Source: Oreohelix idahoensis
Lineage: Eukaryota > Mollusca > Gastropoda > Stylommatophora > Oreohelicidae
Reading direction: 5' to 3'
Assembly (NCBI GenBank): GCA_024509875.1
Contig: JAMPIV010008058.1
Location: 509,501 to 573,500 of the forward strand
Length of the DNA stretch: 64,000 bases
In this document: piece by piece, positions 45,649 through 58,337 of the stretch
How positions within the stretch are numbered: the stretch's first letter is position 1
How the letters are laid out: each line of letters starts with the position of its first letter
Notes under the pieces: model-generated
Seen by the model: the letters and a program-made list of their open reading frames with translations, nothing else
The model's database searches: none
Told to the model about the DNA's origin: nothing
Made by a program: the position numbers and the translations under genes

Positions 45649-46917
45649 ATGACATTACAGCAAATCACAAATAGGATTTTTAAGTATTTCTGCAGTGAAG
45701 CTACTCGAGGAAAACTATATCATTCTATTTCAAACCCACAAAAGAGGACCATTCATGCCTTGGGGATAAACAAACGATCATTGCACCGCTGGATAGCGAC
45801 ATCTGAAATTTCTAATTCCAGTGTTTTACACACAAAAATTAGGCCAAGAGTGGTGGATAATTTTGACAGAGAATTGATCCGCAGAGAAATTTGCAATATG
45901 TTTCACAATAATGAGGCAGTGACTTTAAGGAAATTGAAAATTTGGTTAAGAAAGAATAATGACATTGATATTTCCAAATCTACGCTATGGAGGACTATTA
46001 GGAGTTTGGGATTCACTTTTAGAAAATATGTTGGTGGTAGAAACCTTATTTGTGAGAAGCCTCATATACTTGCAATGAGAAGCAAATATTTACGCGAGGT
46101 CAGAGAAATGAGAAGAGATTGTTATGATTTTGTGTATTTAGATGAAACTTGGATCAATGCGCACCACAGTAATGAACAAGAATGGCAATCATCTGATGGG
46201 ACAACTAAGAGACTAGTACCAAGCAGCAAAGGACAGCGCCTAATAATTGCACATGCAGGAAGCAGCCATCATGGGCTTGTAAATAATACTGAACTCATAT
46301 TTGTTTCAAAATCCACAGATAATAGGGATTATCATACAGAGATGAATGGCAAGATATTTCAAGATTGGATTGTGAATCATGTACTTCCTTCATTGGATAG
46401 ACCGTCGTGTTTGATAATGGACAATGCTTCATATCATAACGTTGTGGCACCAGAAGATAAAGTTCCTAATTCATCAAGTACTAAAGATGTAATAAAGATT
46501 TGGCTGACCAAAAACAACATTCCATTCAACGAAATGTCCCTGAAGCCTGAATTACTTGGAATTATAAAAAAGACACAGCATACAAAGATATTTCACATAG
46601 ACGAGGCAATCTATGAACATGGTCACAGATCTTTAAGATTGCCTCCTTACCATTCTCACTTAAACCCAGTAGAATTAGTCTGGACTAAAATTGAGGAACA
46701 GGTAGCAACAGAAAATAGAACGTTCAAATTAAAAGATGTTGAAATACTTACAAAAACCGCCATCTCCAATATAGCCAGGGATTATTGGAAGAAATGTGAG
46801 AACCATGTGTTACAAGAGGAAGAGGAATATTGGAAGAATGATGGTTTGTCCTTCATTCAGCCGAGATTGATTATCAATTTCTCAGATACATCTGATTATG
46901 ATTCGGATGAAGTTTAA
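45649..46917 (+). CDS. DDE transposase with long D-E spacing (DD83E)
   Basis: 422 codons, uninterrupted. The N-terminal 130 residues are helix-turn-helix-like and presumably bind the TIRs (HALGINKRSLHRWIA; a second HTH about 90-125 with SKSTLWRTIRSLGFTFRK). The catalytic domain has D165 in VYLDETWIN, D258 in LIMDNASYH and E342 in LNPVELVW. These are the standard IS630-Tc1-mariner motifs, but 83 residues separate the second Asp from Glu instead of the usual 34-41. The extra segment is about residues 275-325. The C-terminus is acidic. A long-spaced group named Sailor (DD82E) has been reported, as I recall, and this may belong there. Confidence 0.88.
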   Translation: MTLQQITNRIFKYFCSEATRGKLYHSISNPQKRTIHALGINKRSLHRWIATSEISNSSVLHTKIRPRVVDNFDRELIRREICNMFHNNEAVTLRKLKIWLRKNNDIDISKSTLWRTIRSLGFTFRKYVGGRNLICEKPHILAMRSKYLREVREMRRDCYDFVYLDETWINAHHSNEQEWQSSDGTTKRLVPSSKGQRLIIAHAGSSHHGLVNNTELIFVSKSTDNRDYHTEMNGKIFQDWIVNHVLPSLDRPSCLIMDNASYHNVVAPEDKVPNSSSTKDVIKIWLTKNNIPFNEMSLKPELLGIIKKTQHTKIFHIDEAIYEHGHRSLRLPPYHSHLNPVELVWTKIEEQVATENRTFKLKDVEILTKTAISNIARDYWKKCENHVLQEEEEYWKNDGLSFIQPRLIINFSDTSDYDSDEV

Positions 46918-46928
46918 TTTCTTTAAAG

Positions 46929-47241
46929 ATGACCTTACCGTTATTTACAAGCACATTAGAGGAGCAACGTACCATTATGATATTTATGAACCGCAAAGAG
47001 GTGATACCTATTGAAATAATTAGTTCGATGAAGGTCCAGTTTGGTAGCGCATTACATGTCAATGACAAACAATGTCACGAGTATCTCGCGTGCAGATCAT
47101 TTAAGAAATCATCTTCAACAGGTATTCATATGCAAACGTGATGGCCACATTATTGTAATAGTAGACACGCCTTTGCCTAATCAATTCACCGAATCTGTGA
47201 CTGAAGTGGTAAAATTTCATTTCTCGATACACAATAATTAG
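46929..47241 (+). CDS. possible second frame of the DNA transposon, frameshifted
   Basis: Starts 12 bp after the transposase stop. About 45 codons (MTLPLFTSTLEEQR…) in one frame run into about 55 codons in another (…FICKRDGHIIVIVDTPLPN…) ending at 47241. No family recognised. It may be a decayed accessory gene or chance. Confidence 0.25.
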
Positions 47242-47426
47242 TATGCCGACAAAGATCAAAGGATTTCATCCGTTTATGGGAACTGGACAAGATGCACAGA
47301 TATAAAGTATATATTTGTTGGGTCTAACCCAATATAACATCGTATGCAAAAAATGGCATTAATACGTTCGACGATTAATCAGATAATTACATTTGTTTGA
47401 GGGCAAAGCTAGTGAAACGTGCTGTA

Positions 47427-47600
47427 ATATGATTTATTTTACTTTACAGCGTTGAATTCCTTGAAATTGATATGTAAAATGCATGTGAGAATAAGTGAAT
47501 TCAGTATGAAAGGTGAGAGAAAGGAAGGGCAGAATGTCAGACGGGCCTGCATGCCCAATTCTAAACCCTTTGAAAATAAAGTTCGTTCGTTCGTTCTCTC
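47427..47600. repeat. LINE/SINE-type 3' end with (GTTC)n tail
   Basis: CCTTTGAAAATAAAGTTCGTTCGTTCGTTC at 47570-47596 is a tetranucleotide-tailed retroposon end. The body (47510-47570, GACGGGCCTGCATGCCC) is unassigned. Confidence 0.45.
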
Positions 47601-47789
47601 TCTATCTCCCTCATAATTTCATATAATAGTTTGCAATATTGTGTAACTCCATAATAGTAATAATAATACTAGCCCCTTCAGTCATAATAGACTATGAGAA
47701 TGCACCCCATGAGGTGACAGCCCTCAGCTGCTTATTTTCCTCGTATTCCTTTCGACGTTTCTCCTCTCTTAGGCTTGTTAATTGTGTGA

Positions 47790-48290
47790 GCTTCTTTCCT
47801 GCCAACCTGAGGTGACGCCGTAGATAGCATTGCTACTTTGTGCGATCGGCAGCTTCATCCTCCCAGGTTGCTGGATTTATGTCCAGGGCTCTGGTGTCTC
47901 TTGCGCACATCTTTGAACCTCAGCTGCGGTCGCCCAACTGTTCTTTTGTCATCTGCCCGTTTTCCAAAGAAGATAACTTTCGTGATGCGACCATCTTCCA
48001 TGCGGCGAACACGGGCAAGCCAGCGTAGTCTGCGCTGTCTAAGCAGTGTATACATGCTTTGAAGGCCAACACGTGACAACACCTCGACATTTGTCACTTT
48101 GGCCTTCTACGAAATACTGAGGATGTGGTGTAGAAACCTTAGATGGAAGGTATTGAGCCTTCCATTTTGCTAAGCATAGGTTGTCTATGTCTCGCTGACA
48201 TATAGAACGAAACACTTTCGTAGCTTTCGTCTTCGTTGTGAATTTGGAGTTTCCGCAAACACGCGCTGTGAGGCGGGCAAAGGTGTACAT
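47790..48290 (-). pseudogene. LINE reverse transcriptase C-terminus, degenerate
   Basis: On the minus strand: TFARLTARVCGNSKFTTKT, several frameshifts, then VLSRVGLQSMYTLLRQRRL, ARVRRMEDGRI and GRPQLRFKDVRKR. Same family as 38150-38985. Confidence 0.75.
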
Positions 48291-48294
48291 CCAT

Positions 48295-48690
48295 GAACAG
48301 TACAGTTAACTTTAAACACAATCTCTGATGATGGTGGGGATTTTTGTGCTTCAAAGTATTTTTTATTAACTGGTTATCTTTCTTGTTCGTATTTGTTCCA
48401 AGTTAGCAGATGATGTGTTAAGACAGTTTTTTTCCCCCTCAAGATATGTGAAGAATTAAATACTGAACAAAAGGTGCTATCCTCAGGGCATGAGACAGAA
48501 ATCGCATACCATAATTCTTTACTGTCATTCTTGTCATGCTAGTTTTGTACACGTTTTGTTGGACTAATTAATTGCTCCTCAGAACTTCTGAATGAGGAAC
48601 TGTGAGCATGTATTTCATACATATTTCTTTGTTGGTTTATTTCTTCATTGTGCGATGACAATAAAGTAACAGTGTTACTCAGCAAGAGTC
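48295..48690. other. unassigned DNA
   Basis: Nothing supported. Confidence 0.35.

Positions 48691-48752
<62 letters not shown>
48691..48752. repeat. (AG)n microsatellite
   Basis: About 30 AG units. Confidence 0.95.
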
Positions 48753-48754
<2 letters not shown>

Positions 48755-49780
48755 AGTCTATCTTAAAATGTCTTATCATCTTTTCTTTTTCTTGTGATGT
48801 TTCGTTTTGTCGAAGAGTCTGGGCCACCACTTCTGTCGTCAATCTTGTAGTATGCCTGTATCAGCATATTTCATCTTCTCATATAAAGGTGGTTTCTATA
48901 GCCACTTTTTTCTACATAAACGGGTATTACCCTTTTTCTTATCCTTACCACCACTCTTGTTATAGTAATCCTTATCTTTATTCACACTGCTTGTAGCATG
49001 GGAGCCACATCTGTAGTTGTTCCCCTTGCAAGAAGTCTGCACCACGGAATTTATGTGCTTTTGCAAAAGTGGTTGATGTTGCTATTTATACAACACTATT
49101 GTAAACGCCCGGCATAGGACGGGAGATAAATTCAAAAGCCCCAGTACCTAACGGCAATTTTACTTATTCAAAAGTATTAAAATAAACAAAATATTAGTTT
49201 CACATCTGATGTTAAAAGTCTGAACATGACAGAAGAGCATCTTGATTTTCTGTTGTTTTAGTCAGGTACAACTTAGATCATGGATCTCCGCATCTTTCAG
49301 TAAAATTTTACTAATAATGTAGTTTTGCACTCTTTAATATAAATTTATTTTAAGTACTTTTTTTAATGAAAAAATAAACCGATATAAGGGAACCAAAGAA
49401 TTTTGTACAAAGTATGAAAGTGAGATGTTAGTTGCACCGTCATTTGCGCATTCTTCTTTGGTAAGTGTTACTATGTTTGAGAGAGTACATATAAGGGAAA
49501 CCACACGATTAATGTCTAACTTTCAACCAAAGTTGCATCCCTTAGCGTTACGCACTGACAGAAAAAGCAGGGATTTTATATATAGGATGATAAGCATCAA
49601 TCATATTAGTCGTCTCTAACAACATGTCTGGGGGGGAATAGTTGTCCTATTATATCTTTATTTCCTCTGAGACCCTCATCGACTACATGGAGTATTCTAT
49701 TGGCGGCACATATCTAGGTAGGGGTCAGTAGATTTTGTGAAATGTCCAAAAAATCGTGACTCTTCTCTGGAGAAGGAGAA
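48753..49780. other. unassigned AT-rich DNA
   Basis: No gene or repeat supported. Confidence 0.35.
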
Positions 49781-50120
49781 ACTGTGACAAAACGTCTGAA
49801 CATACTCTTTTGTGCGATCTCTCACACCTTCAGCCCTCCGGCAGTATCCTTTCCTTTTTCTTCAGTTTTCTCACTCATCGCATTTTTTCGCATAAATCAT
49901 GCCTTTTCATTCGTTATTTTCACTATTTTGCTCTATGCTGGACATAACATGGTGAAGTTTCGAACACGCCAGTCCCCTATGGCAGTATTTGCTACAGGAG
50001 TAATTCTTGTCGCATTCCCGCTTCACGAAGACGTTAAGTTAAGCCAGGTTATTAGACGGTCAGGGATAGTATTTTATCACAATATCGGTCTGACCATCTT
50101 GTCAAGCGACAAGGAGTGTT
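49781..50120 (+). repeat. dispersed repeat, copy 1 (inverse partner at 53735-54050)
   Basis: CCTTCAGCCCTCCGGCAGTA, TTATTTTCACTATTTTGC, GCTGGACATA, CCCCTATGGCAGTA and a final GGTCTGAC block all recur in reverse complement and reverse order at 53735-54050, with moderate divergence. The 112-codon frame here is not conserved in the partner and is probably not coding. Confidence 0.65.
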
Positions 50121-50830
<710 letters not shown>

Positions 50831-50836
<6 letters not shown>

Positions 50837-53700
50837 TGAGTGTGTATTTATCAAGAAGAACTGGCTCATGCGTTTGCTTTCGTACAAATAAACTGAAACA
50901 ACTATTATTGTTTAGTTTAGAATAACATACAACAAATTTAATAGTCAATTAGTTCAACAAGTTAAAATAAGGATTGAATGGGGTGAAAGTTATATTAAAT
51001 TTTTCCTCATTGAGGTTTTGGTAGGGCGTTAGTAATAATAATCATAACCGTATTTTTGCTGTAGCCTGTTATATAAAACGTAGCTCCAGATGAGTCCTGA
51101 AGCTGTGGTTTCCGTCACTTATTTTTGGTGATGAGTTCACTTCTCCACATAATTCGTCCACTGTAGGCGGTTGGTGGTGATACTCTTCTCTCACACTAGT
51201 GGCGTAGGAACTTCAGTACTTAAGTCTGATGTCTTGTAACCACGAACTGTGACAAATTAGAAAGAAGCTATTGCCTCAGTACATTTGTCCTCCGCAAACT
51301 AACAGGCCCATTTTCATGCGCTCCACCCACCATGGTTAACCTCTCAGAAGAATTAAATTCCCGAGCACACAATGTAACTTAGAGAATATGATGATAATTC
51401 ACCAATATCCTTCTGAGTGTCAACTAGGAAATTGCGTCTGGACTGCATGAATAATATTTTGCCTGAATTACAATTAAAAAAGGTATATATATCTCACAAC
51501 ATGATTCTATACACTTTAGGCACATGTGATGTAATTATCACTCATCACTCACCCTTACACTCATCTGAGTTCTGTGGTCATTTTTGCTGTCGGGTTTCCC
51601 CGCACGACTAGTCAGAAACAATCAACAGCTCTTGCAGTAGTGGTTCATACGTATACTATTTTCATATGTTGAGGTTGCCAACCTCATATATAACCACTTA
51701 GCAAGAAACCTGCAAAATTTACAATAGAAAATAAATTGTTTACACTTACTCCAAAATTTTGTGAATACCATACATGCCACACGCTATAGTTTACCCATAA
51801 TCTGTACGGGGTGTTTGCGTTTTCAGATGTGTCCGGCCCGTACAAACGTCTGTACGGGTTTTTTCGCATAATTATTAAACATACATATAAATCGATTGTC
51901 TTGTGCCACTACCGTAGCCGTAATTTGCGTCATTTTTAATGTTATTTGCAAGAGAGTTAGCTTCCGTTTCCGATCTTTATTTAGTAATGGGAGTATCCGC
52001 GTTTATTTTCTGTGAATTTTTTAAATCGCAATCAATCGGCATCGAACACGCGGTCATTTTCGCTCTAATTTTAATGGATTCTGACTCCGATGCGATGACA
52101 AGGAGATCTTTGTCTTTATTAGCGCTAATATCGGTTCTCAGAATATGGGTGATGGCAGAGATGGAAACGAAAGTAGAATGGCATTGCTAGTATGTATAAT
52201 TTTAGGGGTTAGGATTAGGTTTATCGGAAAGGTTTAGGATTACGGCCGAATGTCACTGCTGACGAAGGCGTTTGTTGCTTTGCTACTGATGATGGGTGTA
52301 ACGAAAAGATCGTCATTTGATTTGTATTGGTCAAATGACTTTCATTGAGATGCAAAGGAAAAGGACTCTTCGTTTGTTGGTTTTTTTTAAATTAAAAAAA
52401 AATGTTTTTTTTTAATCGTTTTTTTCATCTTTCCATACCTCTCTTTCTATCACATCTAACATGTACACAAACAAATTTTATATCATCGGATTCATCATTC
52501 ATTTATTTCTATACAGTCCAAAAATTAGAGCAATGGACCAAAAAACTATAGAATTTACAAGTCATCCACTATTAAAAAAAAGGGGATGTTGTGAAAAAGA
52601 ATGCAGCTGCAGGGCACATTTTCGGGAAAACAATGCAGCGTGCTAAAGGATAAGGTCCTATCAAACACAGGATTTCCTGGTCTGTTAGTGATAATTAAGC
52701 ACAGAAATAGACTAAATGATGACACGATCACATCATTTTTACAGTGCAAAATAAACTCAGACAAATATTGTTTGAGTTTTAAAATAAATGAAGACCTGTT
52801 TTAAAAGGCAAAGTCCCCATGCCTCTAAGATACAGCTGTAATTGAAATTTTTTTTACACGAATTAACTCTTTTGATACGTTTTTTCTGTCTTTTTTTTTT
52901 TTTTGTACAGGTTTTGCTGGTCTTTGTACAGGGTTTTTGAATTTTTTGTACAGGTTTTTCATCTCCGAGGTGTGGCATGTATGGACACACTTCTCCTGGC
53001 GCAGATTAGAATGGAACCACAGCCCTGTATTTAGATGCTGTTTGAATCACTTGTCTGAGAAATTCCTCTTATGACGGGTGAAACAATTGGTCTGGAAATC
53101 TATTATTCCTCTTGTGACGGGTGAAACACTTGGTCTGGAAATCTATAATTCCTCTTATGACTCCTTGTGTTAAAATTCCCAAGTTTCCAGTCTTGTATTA
53201 AAATTGCGGGTTTACTTGTACTTCCAAAGTTGCCCAATACTCGATCTGGTACTTATAGTTGTGGAATTGTAAGTACTATCCTCTTTCTTCTGGCTTGTAG
53301 GAGGTGTTGAGTTTACGCTGCGATGCAGTATGTTTGTTCTGTGTGTTGTGACTCCGAGTTTGTTAGATTATATCTCACAATCCTTAGTTTCAAATCCCAG
53401 ATGTGTTTCCGCCGAAAGTTCCAATCAAATCCTAGTAGATTCTGGCGAACCAATCCAACCTATCTAGCACTGTTTGGGTGAGGAAGTTTATCATTACTCG
53501 TCCCACGCGTATTTGAAAATATTAAATTTAATATACACGCGTGGCCTCTTATACAGTGATGTCATATCCTTACCTAAGACTTCCGACGCACTTCTGTTTA
53601 TCACCTTTATCCGAGTGCCGCTGCCAGACAGATACCTGGTCAAACCATATTGATTTCTTTCATCGTATCACAATACCAGCTTGTCTCAACATGATCAACA
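50831..53700. other. unassigned DNA, about 2.9 kb
   Basis: No gene supported. Several short TTTGTACAGG-type iterations occur at 52900-52960 and a near-repeat CCTCTTATGACGGGTGAAAC / CCTCTTGTGACGGGTGAAAC at about 53065 and 53112. Open frames of 60-83 codons lack family features. Confidence 0.35.
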
Positions 53701-53734
53701 GCTTTCCAATGGTGTCAAATGTTTGACCGCCCCT

Positions 53735-54050
53735 ATTCCACAGGCGGTCAGACAGATTAGGCGATAAAATATTATCGCTGGCCGGGTCACCAAACCTGGC
53801 GAATCGTAACAACAGTCTAGGAGTGGAGTGTGAAACAATAAGATACGCATTACTCCCGTAGCAATTACTGCCATAGGGGAGTGGCGTGTTAGAGAATTCG
53901 CCATACTATGTCCAGCATAGTGCAAAATAGTGAAAATAACGAATAAAAAGGCATGATTTGAGCCACATAACAAGCTAATAATGAAGAAATATGAAGAAAA
54001 GACGTTTACTGCCGGAGGGCTGAAGGGGCGAGAGATCAAACAAAAGGACA
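53735..54050 (-). repeat. dispersed repeat, copy 2 (inverse of 49781-50120)
   Basis: See the partner. A 136-codon minus frame spans it, but the partner keeps a different frame. Confidence 0.65.
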
Positions 54051-56003
54051 CGTACGGTCGTGTCGTCAGAAATAGAACCAGATGTGTCTGTCTGGTGAAA
54101 CACATGATAACCCGTGCACGAGGCGGAACTTATGACATAAGCGCTTCCGGGTCATCCTTGTTATACCAACATTACCATCTGTGTGACACCTATGGGCAGA
54201 CAAGAGCGATATAATCGCTTCCCGTCACTTGGCAAAAATTAATCATGGATTTATTACATTATAGACAATATGAGTCTACAAATGTGTTGGTGAGAGTGTA
54301 TGCAAGACATCATGTTACTATATATGGGAGATGTGACCTTTTGCAAAATTTTTCCGTGTAGGAAATATCTGGAAAGTGCTACACCCGACCTGTTTGAAAT
54401 GACTGGATCTTTCTGATTAGATTCATAACATCATTGGAGGGAATATAGGCTGACAATTTTACAGTTTTATTTCTCTGTGATTTGAACGCTCGCCAAGACA
54501 ACATCAGACCTTCGCCAGAGTGAAGAACTAGATTCATAATTCATATTTGTTATCCGGACCTTTTATTGGAGAACCAGATAAGACTTAAAAAAGCACAGGA
54601 AATCTCCACATTTTAATAAGTAACACCGGGACTAGGAAACTGAAGAAACACGGAGTCAGAAGGGGCAATCTTTTGTAAAATTAAAAGAAATCCCAGACAC
54701 GTGTAAGAGAAAGATTCGTCTCTTTTATTCATCTGTGCGACAAGTCTGTAGCCAGGATTGGCTAAGATGTTATTTATATTTCATATTTTATTACTAACAT
54801 GTGAACTAACATATATATGTATATAGTACCATGAGAATTTTATTGTGTGAAACTTGCTATTGGATGTCAAAGTCATTTGAGACTGGCTATCTCAGCGCAT
54901 AGAATGATGATTCATGAACAACCACTGCACGGGCTGGTGATTGCTTTATTGATAGTTTCGTAAAGAGAACTAAAAGCATAAAGTAGTTCCAGGTTCCCTA
55001 TGGAGCAGGGAGGGAAAGATGAAAGAAATGATGTACCTTCTAAGAATAAGACTTACATTTTCAAAGCAGTGTAAATGTCCCTATAAACATATTCACTTTA
55101 AAATTAATGTATGGTTTCACGCTTTAAACTAGCGTAAATGTCTATGTGAAAATATTCATTTTAAATTAATAGATGTTTCAAACTTTTCCTCAATTGTAAA
55201 TGTAAAGGAAACATAAATAAATTTAAAATGTGAACACTTTTCAAACAATGGAGAGGTAAATGTAAAACATATTATATCCAGCAGGAAGGACCATTTCTGG
55301 CACAAGCAGGGACAAGCGGTTTACGCATTAAGATGGCAGACCAGCTTTAAAGACTCTCCTAGACTTTCATGGGAAACGAGTTTCACCCTACAATCTTTGA
55401 CTAGAGACGAGCGAGAGCAAAGTGAAAAGAACTGACCCAGCAGGAGAAGAAACTACCATTGGCAGCTAAATGCAAATATCCGCCGCCAAAAGTGACCTCC
55501 TTTATTCAGTTAAATCCCAATCAAGTGGTGAAACTTTTCCATAACTATTCAATTTATTTTCCAACTGTTAAAACTTAAAGTGATTATTAAATTTTGTTAT
55601 TTGTAATGTTACAAATTTAACTTCGATTTAATCCTTTTAAATGTACTACATGTTTGTCTCAGTCAAAGTTACTAAACACACACTCTAAACAGAGCTATAT
55701 ATATTATATAATTATTCCACTTATTAACTCAGCGGTGAGAGCTAGAATAAACCATTGCTAAATTCTTCATAAAAGTGTCGGCAGATTATAGAATTAACGT
55801 GCTCTACAACAGCCAGCATTGTTTTCGCTTATCTGAATATCTTATGAAGACTCCCATGTGATAGAAGCTTTACTACACTTCTATCTACATTTCTGCCAAG
55901 AGTAATCTTCTGTAAAGATAGACTCCATTGAAGCATATAATAGATACTCTTGAGTTTTGGCAATATGTCACAGAAACATTGATCCCGTCTGCACGCAACA
56001 TAG
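54051..56003. other. unassigned AT-rich DNA
   Basis: No feature supported in about 1.9 kb. Confidence 0.35.
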
Positions 56004-56285
56004 CTGGGTTGGTCATGTCCTCAGAAGAGACCCCGATGCCATCACAAGAACAGCTATGCTTTGGACCCCTGAAGGAAAACGAAAGAGAGGCCGACCAAAA
56101 ACAACCTGGCGGAGGACTGTGGAGGCTGAGATGCAAAGAATGAACCAGAATTGGGGCACTGTACGAAGGATGGCCACCGACCGAGCAAAGTGAAATCAAT
56201 TTGTTGTTGCCCTACAAGACGCCACTAGGCATGATGGCCACTGACTGCTTTGACGGTCGGCGGCTAAGGATCAAAGGAGAAGAAG
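56004..56285 (+). pseudogene. LINE RT C-terminus and 3' UTR, second copy
   Basis: WVGHVLRRDPDAITRTAML, GKRKRGRPKTTWRRTVEAEM and VRRMATDRAK, then a UTR ending AAAGGAGAAGAAG. This is the same family as 19627-19023. The 5' truncation is near 56004. The copy retains about 60 codons more or less intact. Confidence 0.8.
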
Positions 56286-56820
56286 TGGTAGTTTCTGAAG
56301 CAACTTGTTTTTCATGATGATGTTGCCAGCCGGCCCGACGCCCAACCTCAAATTAGTTGCCTGAATGTGAGTAAGTCTTTTTTTTTTTTCCTTTTCCCAT
56401 CAGCCTTCCTTTCATTTCCTGGCCCGTTATCCCTTTCCTCGGCAACCATCTGCATCCCCACCTACTATTTCTAGAACAGACAAATACAAACTTCCATTCA
56501 ATATCCTCCCCTCCCCCCTCCCCTGCGCCCCACCCCCCGAGGTGAAATCGCTGGCTGATGTCACCAGCTGCAGACCCGTTTTCTTTTTCCTCTCTCCTTT
56601 TTCTTTCCACCTTCTGTCAGACCACCCTCACAGACCCCCTTTGTGTACCAGACAACCAAAAGCGGCTGGGTATCAATATTTGCGCGATTATCCGTGTGTT
56701 TGTAGGAATGTCCAGAAGTATTCAGCTGGCTGCAGGTCCGAGCCATGTCGGTTATACAGTACACGTGTTTATAGCAGTGTGCTTATTACATGACTCGAAA
56801 TTTGATAGTGAGTTCTTTCT
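56286..56820. other. unassigned, pyrimidine-rich DNA
   Basis: T- and C-rich tracts near 56378 and 56505-56540; no gene supported. Confidence 0.4.
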
Positions 56821-56824
56821 GAAG

Positions 56825-58335
56825 GCTGTGTTCTTGGATCTAATGCTGTGTTCTTGGATCTTATGCTGTGTTCTTGGATCTAATGCTGTGTTCTTGGATC
56901 TTATGCTGTGTTCTTGGATCTTATGCTGTGTTCGACAACAATGTGTTAGACTTTATTGTATGCTCTTTTTGCGACAGTGTTCTTAAACCTTATGCTGTGT
57001 TCCGCGACAATGTTCTTAGACTGTATTCAGTGTTCTATGATAATGTTCTTTGACCTATGCTATGTTCTACTAAGTGTTCTTAGAACGTATGCAGTGTTCT
57101 ACGATAATGTTCTTAGACATAATGCCGTGTTCTACAATAATGTTCTTAGACATTATGCATTATGCTGTATTCTACGATAATGTTCTTTGACCTTATGATG
57201 TGTTCTGCGACAATCTTCTAACACCGTATGCTATGTTCTACGACAGTGTTTTAAGACCTTATGCTATGTTCTACGACAGTTTTCTTAGACCTTATGCTGT
57301 GTTTTACCACAATGTTCTTAAACCTCATGCTGTGTTCTACGACAGTGTTCTTAAACCTTATTGTATACTCTTTCTGCGAGAGTGTTTTAGACCTTATACT
57401 GTATTGTATGACAGTATTCTTAGACCTTATGCTGTGTTCTATGACAATAGTCTTAGACCTTATGCTGTGTTCATTCTACGACAATGTTCTTAGACCTTAT
57501 GCTGTGTTCTGTGACAATTTTCTTAAGACCTTATACTGTGTTCGTTCTACGACAACGTTCTTAGAGCTTATGCTGTGTTCTACGACAATGTTCTTAGACC
57601 TAATGCCGTGTTCTGCAACAACGTCCTTAAACCTTATGCTGTGTTCTACGACAATCTTCTTAGACCCTATGCTGAGTTCTGCGACAATGTTCTTAGACCT
57701 TTTGTTGTGCTCCGCAACAATGTGCTTAGACCTTATGCTGTGTTTTGCGACAGTGTTCTTAGACCTCATGCTGTGTTCTACAACAAAGACCTTATTGTGT
57801 GCTCTTTTTGCGAGAGTGTTTTAGTATTATATGACAGTATTATTAGACCTTATGCTTTTCTGCGACCGTGTTCTTATATCTTGTGTTGTGTCCTGTGGGC
57901 TTGTTACGAGCTTTTTCTGGGGCTGTGTTCATTCTGACAGGGTGTTCTTAGACTTGATTCTGAATTAATTTTGATACAGTTTCCTTGATTGCTTGTTCAA
58001 TTCTGAGATACTGGACATAGACTTACACTGATTTTTTAGACAGTGTTCTTAGACGTCGTTTTAAATTCTTGGGGCAATGGTCTTACAGTTTATATTGAGA
58101 TATGAGACATTGTTCTTAGATCTTATATTGAATTAGGAGACAATGTTCCTAGACCTTATTTTGAGATATGAGGCATTGTTCTTAGACATTATATTGAACT
58201 ACGAGACATTGTTCCTAGACTTCTATTTTAAATTACGAGACATTGTTCCTAGACCTTATATTGAATTACGAGACATTGTTCCTCGACCTAATATTGAATT
58301 ACGAGAGAGATATTGTTCCTAGACCTTATATTGAG
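56825..58335. repeat. diverged 33-bp minisatellite, about 45 units
   Basis: Consensus unit GTTCTTAGACCTTATGCTGT plus GTTCTACGACAAT. The 33-bp period leaves frames open in several phases (up to 187 codons). Divergence grows toward the right, where units read GTTCCTAGACCTTATATTGA. The array runs to within a few bases of the LTR of element C. Confidence 0.9.
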
Positions 58336-58337
58336 AT

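Larger units (their letters stand above)
45221..47424 (+). mobile_element. IS630-Tc1-mariner-type DNA transposon, 2204 bp, complete
   Basis: Terminal inverted repeats of 24 bp (45221-45244 and 47401-47424), identical except for the outermost base (T versus C), with a TA duplication at 45219-45220 and 47425-47426. It encloses one intact transposase gene and possibly a second short frame. Both TIRs and a full transposase imply recent activity. Confidence 0.88.

Noticed and set aside
56558..57937. Several frames of 100-187 codons, Leu/Cys-rich, resembling membrane segments
   Set aside because: The 33-bp array has a period divisible by three, so frames stay open; hydrophobicity comes from the repeat.
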